Source: Lepidurus packardi (lineage: Eukaryota; Arthropoda; Branchiopoda; Notostraca; Triopsidae). From it: DNA of 64,000 nt. The stretch covers positions 1,240,001 to 1,304,000 of the forward strand of contig JAKZAN010000005.1 of assembly GCA_023053545.1 (NCBI GenBank), read 5' to 3'. Positions 1 to 17,815 of the stretch are shown here, piece after piece. Each line of letters opens with the position of its first letter. Position 1 is the stretch's first letter. The notes beneath the pieces were generated by a model. The model worked only from the letters and a program-made list of their open reading frames with translations. It was not told where the DNA came from and searched no databases. Both the position numbers and the translations under genes were made by a program.

Positions 1-6509
<6,509 letters not shown>

Positions 6510-9500
6510 ATGTTTGATGGATACGATCCACTTGAACACACTAACATATTCCAACGTGCTGGTAAGGTCAGACGACCTGTACCTCCCCTGCTCTCTCCCA
6601 GCGTATAACCCTCGTTAATAATTAGAAATGTATCTGCTGGCCAACATTATTCGCTTTCAACAACCACTTTGGCTTTATTTTCGCAGAAAGTGACGACAGC
6701 GATGAAGAAGGGGGCATGGGCAATGTGAACCGTGTGGTTCTTCGTCCACCAGGACATTCCGGCAAAGCAAAAAAGGGCCACTTATGTTTCGATGCTTCGT
6801 ACGAAACAGGTGGGCATACATGTTGGATGTGTCGTGTGTGGGAATAGCGATCCATTGATTTTGAGAACCTTTTTTAGAAAAACAAATAAAGTAAAAAAAA
6901 ACAAGTAAAGTGTACCGTTAGGAAACTTGGGAAAGGTGGATCATGTTACGGAATACGAATACGATCTGTACATTCGACCGGATACTTGTAACCCACGCTA
7001 TCGCTTCTGGTTTAACTTCACGGTGGATAACGTCAGAACTGATCAAGTGAGTCAGAAGTGGGCGAACTTTCCAGGTTATTTCCGACGATTATCAAGTTGC
7101 GTTTTTTCCTAATCTTCTTCCTTGTCTTTTCCCCATTTCAGAAACTGATCTTCAACATCATCAATTTCAGCAAAGCTCAAACGCTTTTCCGTGACGGTAT
7201 GACTCCGTTGGTGAAATCAACTAGTCGCCAGAAATGGTAAACACTGACGCATTTCTCTCCCAAAGTTTGACTCCTTTTCACTCCATTTTCGGAAAAGGAT
7301 TCGTTTGCCGCAGGAGCAAGTGTTTTACCACAAATCTATCCATCACCAAAATCACTACATCCTCAGCTTTGCCTTCGCCTTCGATCGAGAAGACGACGTT
7401 TACCAATTTGCGTTAAATTATCCGTACTCTTACTCTCGATGTCAAGCCATTTCACGGGTCTTGGAAGACAAAGCTCAGCCTCACCTCCAACGTCAAGTTA
7501 TTGGCCAAAGCCTGGTAAGTAATACAAACATGGACATTTCAAAAACGTACTGTGAGCTCGCACTAATCCTGCAAGTTTCTATCGTCACATAGCAAAAGCG
7601 ACCTATAGAAATGATTTCCATTAGCAATGCTGAGAACTTCCAACCTAACAAGAAGTCTAAAACTATTTTCATCATGGCACGAAGTCACCCAGGCGAAACA
7701 CCCACGTCGTTCGTTTGCCAAGGTGTCACGAACGTTTTGACGTCGACTTTGACTTGACTGCTAATTAGGCACTCTTTTCCATACCCCCCTGCAGGCTTGA
7801 TGGAATTCATCATCAGCAACCACCCCGTAGCCGTCACCTTACGAGAATTTCTCATTTTTCGTATCATTCCAATGATGAACCCTGATGGCGTTTTCCTGGG
7901 GAACCAAAGATGTTCGTTGATAGGAGCCGACCTAAATCGTGCTTGGCACGACTATTCACAATGGGCTCATCCTTGTCTACATGTCGTATATTCCAAGATC
8001 AAAGAGCTGGAAGCCGACAAAGTGATACATTCTATATACTTTCTACCACAATCATAGAACTGTCCAGGTAATGAAAACTGGGCCTGTTTTTTGCAGAACA
8101 CGGGGCTGGATTTTGTAATAGACCTGCACGCCCACAACAGTCTGCTAGGGGCTTTCTTTTACGGCAACACGTACGAAGACTTTCTAAGGCAAGTTATAGA
8201 CCTGCGCGTTTTACTTTATTTGTACAAGTTTCTATTATATATGTCTAAGTTCATGTAACAAGCTCACATAATAAGTTCCTATAATAAATCATTGCACTAA
8301 CCAACACAATTAGGTATGAACGCCACATGCTCTTCCCCAAGCTATTAGCTCCTTTAGCTGAAGACTTTTGCCCGGCCAACTGTCTTTACAATCGCGATGT
8401 CCTGAAAGCCGGCACTGCCAGAAGGTAAACTAGTCCAATTCGAACCCAACCCTCTACCTTTTATATACATAATCATATACACAATCTTTTAAAAGGGGAA
8501 CTAAACTTACGGTTGGCTGCTTAGTGTGTTATAAACTAGGTCTTAAACTGAACAATTAGACATTAAGAAGACATACTAAATAGAGGCCTAGCTTTAGTAA
8601 TAGCCGAGATATGGAGGGATATGTTTCCCAGTAGGCCACTGTGACAAATAAGCACCGGGCCATAACAGCACCGAGTCCACACTTTCGATGGCCATTCTGT
8701 TCATCGAAATGCATGACTTTTTAAACCAATCTTGAAATAGTAGCTTTAAGCTAAGCCCTCTGGCGTTGCGCTAACGACGACAAGGGTTAGACGTGCGACT
8801 ATCACTTACAGTTATTCCAGTTCTGCAAACGATTTCCTCTTCTATTTAATTACACTGTGGTCTTAAAGAAACCACTACAGTTTTCATAAACCTATATTAA
8901 CAGATTTCCGATCGGCTTTTGGAAATAAACAATGCAAGAAAAACTCATACTATGACGTCACCCATGGCGATGGCGAGGTGTATTAATATAAGAGCTAAAA
9001 TTTCGAAGTTCCAGTACCGTTCCTAAAAATACAAATGGAGTCTCTAAAAATAGTGTATCTCATGGCTGTTTCGAGAATACCTGCAGCTATAACATACTAA
9101 GATCTTCTTTGGATTTGATTAGGTTCCTGGCTGAGAATCTACGCGACTCCATTAACGTGTACACGCTGAACGTCTCCATGATGGGATACCAACTTTCGGG
9201 CAGCGACACTGTAACGCGCTACACCGAAGACACGTGTAAGAACATATTCTTTCAAAGGAATTACCCAATCCATCCAAATCTTGTTCCAAATCCCAACAGA
9301 CCAACGACTCGGACGCAATTTGGCCCGGGCGTTCCTGGAATATTACCGTCTCTTGAATCACATTCCGTCCAGCTACCCAGCCTGCTTGCTCCCGCCTCCC
9401 AATCGGGTACGGTTTCCTCCCCATACGTACGGACCCAAAAAGTTAAAGGGGAATGCGAAGAATCCCGAACAATCCACATCGGCGTCAGCAATTGAGTTCC

Positions 9501-9853
9501 CCACATTGCAAGACAAAGAGTCGTTACCCAACCCCAATATTAACAAGCTAAGTATTATAGCTCCAGAAATAGCTACAGCCCCTGGCGGTAAAACCAAAGC
9601 ACTCCAATTCTTCCGCCACGGCGATGATGTGCGGAAGGTAGGAGGCGGGGGGACACTCTCCCGTACTTCCGTCCTGTCGTCCAGTCTACTCTCATGCGAA
9701 TCTATCGAAAGCAATAGCTCCCGATCCGCCGCTCGAGTCTCCATTATCGATTTCAGTAGCTTGGCCAAAACCCGGAGCGATATAATAGGAGTGCGAACCA
9801 ACTTGAACAATCGCCGAAGAAAGACGGTCGCCTACTACTCGGACAGCTTGTGA
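6510..9853 (+). CDS. AGBL4: Cytosolic carboxypeptidase 6-like protein (AGBL4 type), catalytic Glu replaced
   Basis: Eleven exons (6510-6561, 6687-6809, 6922-7046, 7142-7236, 7298-7514, 7593-7722, 7795-8021, 8097-8188, 8314-8424, 9123-9235, 9300-9853) total 1839 nt and 612 residues with every phase consistent. The N-terminal beta domain includes YDLYIRPDTCNPR and NFSKAQTLFRDGM. The M14 peptidase domain follows, with zinc ligands in HPGE (His236, Glu239) and DLHAH (around His334), and the substrate-binding DLNR motif. CCP enzymes remove glutamates from tubulin tails and other proteins in the cytosol. The family motif YTLE, which carries the catalytic glutamate, reads YTLN here (Asn407, codon 9169-9171), so hydrolysis may be lost. 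Intron 8 uses a GC donor (8189-8190). About 200 C-terminal residues are basic, Ser-rich and probably disordered. CCP5 is the main alternative identity. Confidence 0.93.
8425..9122 (+). other. Intron 9 of the CCP6-like gene
   Basis: A 698-bp intron between the exons ending KAGTAR and starting FLAEN. I found no open frame of interest, no repeat and no RNA gene in it. Confidence 0.6.
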
Positions 9854-10501
9854 CGCTTTAAGATTTAAAAAAAGAATCCGAAACAAAAGTTTTCCATAAC
9901 ACTCAAGCTTGAAGCCCTCTTTCGCTTAGAGAAGGGAGAGAAAAAGAAAGAAACGAAACACCTTAGCTCAATGTTCGAAAATGGCACGCACTCTACAAAC
10001 AAAAGCCACACACTGTATTTGTGCAAATATCCGTCCATTTTTAAAACGCTTGCACCACGCTTCGTTCGTTGGCCTTGTGTGCTTTCAGGAGAAAAGTGGA
10101 GGATGACTAGTACTTTGTGTACCTGTTACGCCAAGTACCAGGGACATACACTCGTGGCACGCAATAGGCTACATGTTATAGGTCTCTATCCGTTGTTACT
10201 AAACAACGTAATAATAGAGTGAACCCTTATTGCTTGTGTTAAAAAGTCACAGCACACTTGAAAGGAAAATCAAAACTCGTAAAACTGTCAAAATAAAATA
10301 CAGAAATAATAAAACACTGCCCCTTATGCTCCCTAATCAATCCTAATCGTCCATACGGACAAAAAAAGAAAAGGTGAAAACAACGCTCTTCTGCTAAGTA
10401 TAATAACCGGTGACCTGACACGGAACCAATGGAAGGATGAAAGGTGTGTTTTTTTCTTGTTAAGTTCTTAGATCCAAGAATTTAACTTGCCTGAGTTCTA
10501 C
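9854..10501. other. Convergent 3' intergenic spacer with polyadenylation motifs
   Basis: This separates the stop codons of the CCP6-like gene (plus) and the p24 gene (minus). Plus-strand AATAAA-type motifs occur near 10292 and 10305 and could serve the carboxypeptidase transcript. Nothing else was recognised. Confidence 0.45.
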
Positions 10502-11584
10502 TCACGAATTCCAGGTAGAAGTCTTTTTCCATAAGCGATGGACACGGGATTTGTCATCGAACAAACTCCTCACCATAACAACCTGTGGGGGATTCGTGTT
10601 ATCCATTAAAGCCGAAAGGACACGACATAACACTATTCCGAAACAGCAAATCCTACCTGTATGACTCCTAGGCCAAGCATGGCGGCAATCTGAATCAGTG
10701 ACCAAGAATTGACTCGTGTGTAGTTGGACTCGGCAATATTCCTATCCCGCGCTTCGAAGGCCCGTAACTGATCTTGGAAGTGTTGAGTTTTCATCAAGTT
10801 TCCTCTCACTCTTGCTACAGCGTCCTACACATCCAATAAAGGCATTAAACCTTGAATTTAACCATTTAACTGCAAACATTGAATATATGGACCGAATATA
10901 TATAGTTCCGAATAGATAGACTTAGTATGACCATAAGCAACCTTAATGTCTTGAACTTTTATATCCAGGACTTCCTCAGGCGCCAAGCCGGCAAAGTAGC
11001 CATTTTCGCCCCAAACGTCGTCCTCAGTTTTTCTATCAGAATCGTCGTCACCGTCATCCGTTTCCACGCTAACTTCGAAATACACGGTTTTGGCATTGAC
11101 GGCACTGAAGCTGTTGTCAAAACATAGCCGAAAATCTCCCTGTTCATCTGCCTGGTGCCTATGGAACCATAAAGTAACTTTTAGTTCTATACACCAGGTA
11201 CTAATTTGAAGGAAAAGCGCTCAAAATTACCGGTGAGAACTGTCTGGTTTCTTCATCTCTGAAACCAACAGCCTGCCTGTTGGCGTTATCAAGTTAAAGT
11301 CGATGTCGATATCCCCCTGCTCGCCATCAATAACCTGGAATGTAGCCACACAAAACGAAAGTGAAAATCAAGCCTTTTGCCAGAGATTGTCATGGTTTAC
11401 TTTACTGTACCTGATACTCGATGTCCAAATACTGGCCTTTTTGGACTTGGACAAAGAAACACTCGTCTCTTCCTGCATCTACATTGATCGTAAATTCTCG
11501 ACTAATTTCTGCTGAATAAGATGTTCCCAAGAAGAAGAAAACTAAAAAACAAGGTAACATTTTCACACGCTTGAAACTCTCCAT
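10502..11584 (-). CDS. p24-gamma (TMED1/TMED5-type) cargo receptor
   Basis: Five exons (11584-11411, 11334-11231, 11158-10942, 10824-10657, 10582-10502) give 744 nt and 247 residues with consistent phases. A signal peptide (hydrophobic core about residues 9-22) precedes a GOLD domain, which includes FFVQVQKGQYLDIEYQV and the FRLCFDNSFS segment. A coiled stretch contains LRAFEARDRNIAESNYTRVN, a strong p24-gamma signature, and is followed by one membrane segment (about 206-226). The cytosolic tail begins RSLFDDKS. p24 proteins cycle between ER and Golgi in COPII/COPI vesicles and help sort cargo, including GPI-anchored proteins and Wnt ligands. An unusually acidic insert (TDDGDDDSDRKTEDD) follows the GOLD core. 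Met9 is an alternative start with an intact signal peptide. Confidence 0.92.
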
Positions 11585-13113
11585 ACCAAACAGCCCACGT
11601 CAGAGGACAGCCACAAGAGCTATGCAAGGCTTTGCTTAGCTATGCAACATCAGCAACATGCGGTGTCGTAGTCTTGTTTATGCGCTATTTGTTTAGTAAG
11701 GCTTATTTAATTTATCTATTTATTTGTAAGCGTCCTTTTTTCCAAACGCTAGGAATTTCAAACTATAGTAGAAATTTTCCTTTTTAATGTGTCAAATTGT
11801 GTGTTTTTTATGTTTCAAATAGCTTTTAAGATTTGTCAAGAAACTTTTGTTTTCATTTATGAATTTTTTCAATTACTAATAAGACATTGAACCAAAAATA
11901 TCTTATCAACAAATCCCCAACAGGTTCTCCGATTAAAAACCCAGAGACTAACAATTAACCCGGAAATGGCATCAATACTGTCATACTATTGCAAAACGTT
12001 TTCCGTAAGAAGGGTGACACACTGGTGTCACTCGTGTAGAAAATTTGTTATTGGATCGGAAATGAATTAAGTTAGGTTAGGTTAGCTTAACGAAACCGCC
12101 AAAGAAATTGTATGTGCATCGTTAACCTTGCACTTTCGTTTAATCGATCAACGTGAACTCTTTCACTCCATTAGCTGAAAAATGCATTGTTCGAAAACTG
12201 ACACGCCAGTGTCATTGCTGAGAGCGGAATACATAACACCCGTTTGTCACTAATCTGGAGAACGTGTTGCTACAAACACACAGAGCACGCAGCAAGAGTG
12301 AGAGAATTCCGTTCGAATGAACTCAATGTATTTCCGCCTTTCCAAGTGATAATTCTCTGCTAAAAAGAAAACTCAACTTCTCTCACCGTATGCCGTCAAC
12401 TATTTCAATGTGTAAAGAGCTTCGCTTTTGCCCTACACTGGCCCCCCACTAAAACGAATAGCTAAAAGAGGAAAACGCAACGGAAGCCTAAAAACTTAAT
12501 ACGAAGGTGGCTACGCAAACAACCCAAGAGAGACAAAAATGCATCGTTCCCCACACTAGTAAGTACACGTCTGCTTCCAGTGACACTTGTCCCATTTGAT
12601 AGGATTTTTCCCTAAAAAATGATCTTATATATAGCTCAATTTTCCTTTTTCTCTCAATTTTTCCGGTATGTTTGCTGGTCAAACGCATGCCATCACTTCC
12701 TTTTAAAGTCAAGTACCCATTCCCTTTTCTCCGGTTCAGCTCTTTTGTTTTCCACGTGTTTCGCTATACGACAAAGGTATAAGCTCTTCGTTGAGCCGCC
12801 AATACTTTCCTACGAAAGGATGGTTATACCGAGGAATGGGCGAGAGCGAATTCACTCTCAGGAATCGACGAAATGGTGAGCCAAGGGAGTTTTTCAAGGT
12901 CGCTCTCATGGGAATTTTGCGTACTTTAATGGAGGGGTGAGTGCGTGAATGGAAAGATGTGACGTGTGTCATGCCATGTCATGCAGACGGGGGAAAAGCC
13001 CTGGATGTTGGGTTAGGCTTTGCTTTAGCATTTGTGGTGTGGTCATTGTAAAGATTTCTCGCTTTAAGTCATAGACTGCTTACGAACGTTATTTCACTCG
13101 AGCCTCACTTTCT
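11585..13113. other. Spacer upstream of p24 gene and downstream of UPF1
   Basis: The p24 promoter should lie at the left end and the UPF1 3' UTR at the right end. Apart from the small mobile element at 11918-12269, I see only AT-rich unique sequence without a credible gene. Confidence 0.5.
11918..12269. mobile_element. TTAGG-bearing small element, copy 1
   Basis: A 352-bp non-coding element bounded by CAACAGGTTCTCC on the left and GGAGAACGTGTTG on the right, which are near-perfect terminal inverted repeats. Inside are GGTGTCACTCG, a TTAGGTTAGGTTAG stretch and the conserved TTTCACTCCATTAGCTGAAAAA block shared with the other copies. The flanking 8-mers do not match clearly, which suggests an old insertion. 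It has no coding capacity, so a transposase would have to act in trans. Confidence 0.8.
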
Positions 13114-16100
13114 TCAGTACGGCTGGAAATAAAGAATACAAAAACAAACGATTAGATCCTCGGATTCGTAACGCTTCTCGAAACTTACTTGTGAAAACTG
13201 TTGTCCTTGCGACGCCATGAAGTAAGCGCGATCTGCATGGTAGGTCGAGTCTTGGGATAATAGTCCATCCCCGAGATAGGCTTCCGGCCCTTGTCCTGGA
13301 CCCTGCGATAATCCTAACGATCCCAATTCACTTTGCGAAATGGCGCCAACGACAAAGCCTTGCGAAAATCCCTGCACAACCGATTTTTATTAGCGACTAA
13401 GTTTCCAATAATTGAGTGATGCAATTAGTTTGTTTCTTTTACTTGTGACATTGCCTGGGTAAGAGCCAAGCCCTGGGAGAAGGGCTGGGTATGATCGGCA
13501 CTCAAGCTTTGGTTTTGCGATAATTGACTTCCTTGAGGTCCAGCACGATTAGTATTACTTTTCCCTTTCCCAGGCCCACTTCCAATCTTGTTACGCAAAT
13601 TTTGGCGGGCTGCTTTAAACGAGACGAAAAAACGAGAAATGAGGCACTCTTAACTACAGGGGAAAACATCTATAATATCAACTTCTGAAATTCTGAAAGA
13701 ATGAAAATAAGCCCTCCCATAAGACCAACATCTTCAATCGTTTCAATCTAAAGATAAAAGTGCACGACAAACCAAGAAGGAAATGATTCATACCAAAAGC
13801 ATGGTAAAGCTTCCAAAGTCGATGGAAAACATCTTAAAAGCTGAAAATAATTTTTAAAAAAGGCCAATTTTACCTTGCATGGCTTGCTGATGTTGGTTGT
13901 AGAACCTGGGCGGAACATGAGACATGTTCATAAACATCCCGACAGGCACCGGAATGTTGGATAGGGCAGACTGCGCCTGGCTGCGATCACTGCCAATATA
14001 ACTGACGGGATCATGTAAAGGCCCGCTCGTACGGTACGGATCCATCCCACCTATTCGAAATACAAAATACAAATTGAAACAACATGAGCTATTCCTCTTT
14101 TCTCATAAAAGTAGTCATAAAATACCCATTTTAGACATGAAGGACGAGTCGTAGGACGAGGAAGAAGCAGCCGCACCTGGGTGTCCCATTCCAGGCCCCA
14201 GAGAAATGCCCGACTTGTGGTACACCGAGCCAGGAACGATGGCTTGCCTGGCATCGTACATTGCGGTTTGCATGAAGTGTCCCCCTGGATTACTGGCATT
14301 GATGGGCTTCTTGGGCTTGGGGAACTGCATTTGGCATTCTTTCAAGTTATTCAAGGGGCCTTCCACTAGCACTTTCTGTTCCTTGTAGAAATGCAGCAAG
14401 TGATTCCAAACAGGTTGCTAGAGACCAAAAGAAAGGACTAAATGAATCTTCAGAACTAAATGAGATCTTCTCAGCAATGTGTGCAAAGGTCCTCCAAGAA
14501 ATACTGTACCTTGGAAAGGACTTTCGGATTGCCCACGATGATGACGCCATACTTGGCACGCGTCATGGCCACGTTGAGACGGCGAGGGTCATTCAAGAAC
14601 CCGATACCTTGATGTTCGTTCGAGCGGACGCAGGACATGATGATGATATCCTTTTCACGGCCCTGGAAGGCATCCACACTCGCCACCTCCATCTCTTGGT
14701 AGAGTTTCGCGTGCAAAGAGCCCTGGTACTGCATGTACTGGACGAGGTAGGCGCGCTGGCCTTCGTAAGGCGTCACGATACCGATTTGCTCGGGCTTGAT
14801 GCCGGATTTCAGGAAACGCGTCGCGATCTTTTCGACGTTGGCGGCTTCAGTGCGATTGAGATAGGAAGTGCCCGATCCCGCGATCTCTTCTTGCCCCAGA
14901 GTCACGTAGAAAAACATGGGCTTCTCAGGGGAAGGCCAAGGGAAATCGACCCCCTTCAGGAGCCGGTCTTGGGCGTACACTCCGTTTTGTAAGGAGCCTT
15001 CGTAGAAGAAATTGGACGGGAATTCCGACAATTTCGGGTGCATACGGTACTGCACTTCCAAGCGGAAAGGCCGGATACCCAACACGACTAACCGTTCAAA
15101 CAGAGACTGGGATAAACCCGCTTTGGCCGCCGGTTTGCACATGACAACGGGACCCAACTGACAATGATCGCCTACCAGGATGAGCTAATAGAAAAACAAA
15201 GAAAATGTCACGTTTTTTTATCCTTTTTTTCCCCGTCTTCTTTGTGAATAGGATCATTTACTTGTCGAGCGCCTAAAACTACAGGAACCATACATTCGGG
15301 CTCCGTGGCTTGCATGGACTCGTCGATTAAGATCGAAGCGAAGCGCAGTCTTTGCAGTCGAGGGTCGCCCGCGCCCACGCAAGTACAGCAGACTACATCA
15401 GCCGCTTCCAAGAGTTGACGCTCTGCGGCACGCTTCAGCATGCGGTACCGTTTTTCATCCGACTGGGAGAGTTCTCCCGTTTCTTCTTTCAACTGGGTCA
15501 GTTTCTGAAGCTCCGCGGCGCTACAAATTACAACAAACGCGCAGTTCATATCAATCTTAGGCTGGTATGGACAGGAAAGCCTGTACTTTACCTCTCTAAT
15601 CCTCGAATCTGGTTGTGCAAGGCTAGGAACGAGACCGGCGAGTCAATGGCTTCACGGGATTTAGCGCACAGGCGAACGACTTTGAGACCTGTTTTATGGA
15701 TCTTTTCGGTGAGCTGATCAACGGCGATGTTGGACGGAGCGCATACGAGGACAGGTCCCCCACTTAATTTGGCCAAATGATAGACGATAGTGGCAGAGGT
15801 GACGGTTTTGCCCGTGCCAGGCGGGCCCTGGATGAGTGTCAAGGGACGCTGCAATGCCTGTTTGACCGCAAAGGCTTGCGAGCGGTTCAAATCGGGCAAA
15901 TTCGGCGCAGAGAAATGCTTGGGCAGGTGCACGCGGAACAGGACGTCTTCCACTTCGTGGCCCAGTAGGCGGTGGTAGATGTAGGTGGAAACAGACGTAT
16001 CGTCCACAGCAAACTTCTTCAATGCCAATTGCATCCTGAACCCAAATAAAGAAACATTAAAAAAAAGGTCGAACGTTAGAGAAAACGTGCCAACCTGTCA

Positions 16101-17815
16101 AACGACGTTGCTTTCCATACAAAATCGACCACGAAGTTGGTCGAGCAGTCGGTGGGCGCGCCGTTATTCGTTTTCAACTCAAGGCCAACCTCGTCACCGT
16201 AATTATCCGGAATCTTGATGACGTGGCCCACTCCTGTCCAGTGCTTATGCAGTTCCCCTATATATCGTATGCGCAGTTCATCCCCGTGCATGAGTCGCAT
16301 GTCTAGAAATGATCCTGTATTAAGAAACTTACTCCCAAAAGCAATCCATTATCGGAAAAAGTCAATTAGGCGAAGCAATCCGTTATTAAAACTGATTATT
16401 AAAATATTAGAAATTGTTCCAATGAATTACTACAGAATAAACTCCCATTCAGTTATGAAAATCATTTCCAACTATCCACAACCCAAAACTAAAGCCCATT
16501 TTTACCTGAATCCGTTTTGGCCAAGTTGAAATAGGCTATGTTCTTTTTATTCAGGCCCACGTCCCACCTTACGTGAATGTTGTCCTGGGTTTGGGACTCT
16601 TTTAACTTTTTGTCATAGTCTGCCTCCAATTTCACCAAAGGACCGAAGATGTTCTGGTATTGATATCCATCTTCATATCTAAAAGGAAAGGGTTTCGTTC
16701 TTTAATCCTATTTTTCTTTGGTTGGCTTAAACTGACACTGGGTTTTTACCTTAACAAAACTTGCTGTGGTTCCTCATCAACACCGGGTTTTTCTAAATCT
16801 TGGAAAGTTGCATCCGCGTTTTCTTTCCATAGCTCCTCCAAACGCTGCAACTGCTGCGCGGTGAGCTGGCGAGAACGATTTTGCTCCGCTTCGGAGGGCG
16901 TACGCACCAGCCAGGGCAGGAAGCATCGGTCAGCAATCAAAGGTTTCCATTGGTCAACGTCCCTAATCAGTTAAGGTATTTCAGTTAAGGTTAGGTATTT
17001 CAGTCCAAAAAAGCGGTAAAAATCTTACCAATTCATGTCCTTTAGAGAGCTCTGGGCTGCACAAGGCTGTCTGCAAAGTAGCACCACGACCGAGTCCGCT
17101 TTGGCCGGGATGAACCCCAAAAGGAAAACATTGCGAACGCCACACGAGTAGCATTCCAAGACGGTCTCGCCCAGCGGCCCATCTCTATGCAGACTGACTT
17201 CCTTATGCTTGGATCTCACCAGATGGTTGACAATGTGAGACCCAGAGGTATTGCCTTTGCCATTGCAGAACCATTTCTTGCAGGCCACGCATAGGACTAC
17301 ACAACCGGGGTCATGAATGCCGCAATACTTGCAGGCATGGTTAGGGAGTTCCTGTTAACGATACACAAGGAAGCCCTTGTCATTATGGCATATCAGTTTC
17401 AAGTTTTTGTAGAGTTTTACCTTGGTATAATAGCCTTCTTCCTCTTCGTCTTCAAACTGCAACTCCCCAAGTGCTTTGGCGGTTGCGGCAATGCCAGCTT
17501 CTAGGCCGTTTTCTGCAATCCCGTTCAGCTAAGAGAAAAGAGCCAAAACTGACCGTTAGAGTTGGAGTAACCACAGAACCTTGAACTTGATAAGTCAATT
17601 TTGAATGTCACTGTCAGTTTTACTTGACGGTGATTGTTGGCGAAGCTTAAATGCACCACACTGTCTAGTTGTGAAGCTTGGGTTTGGCTCTGGGATGGTA
17701 ATGTAAAGTCGGTAAAGTCAAACTGGGATCCTTGAGTATCCGCGCCTAACAGGTCTCCATCTTCTGTGTCCAGAAACGTCAAAGTTTGCGACGGTCCGTA
17801 CGCGTCTACGCTCAT
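13114..17815 (-). CDS. UPF1: RNA helicase UPF1, nonsense-mediated decay
   Basis: Fourteen exons (17815-17624, 17528-17421, 17351-17029, 16962-16750, 16678-16506, 16302-16095, 16035-15592, 15520-15262, 15184-14510, 14417-14126, 14050-13874, 13612-13443, 13371-13189, 13122-13114) give 3426 nt and 1141 residues, close to the human length. The N-terminus has the typical TLTFLDTED and [10 protein letters not shown] motifs. The Cys/His UPF2-binding domain starts near residue 101. The superfamily-1 helicase has Walker A GPPGTGKT (about 476-483), [10 protein letters not shown] (Asp620-Glu621), the EVQYRMHP segment and the terminal [13 protein letters not shown] motif. The C-terminal tail holds many SQ pairs, the kind of site phosphorylated by SMG1. 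The protein surveys mRNAs with premature stops in the cytoplasm. The last coding exon carries only Pro-Tyr-stop. Confidence 0.97.

Noticed and set aside
14477-14992. A 171-codon plus-strand open frame
   Set aside because: It is antisense to the UPF1 helicase exon, whose frame and motifs are unmistakable.
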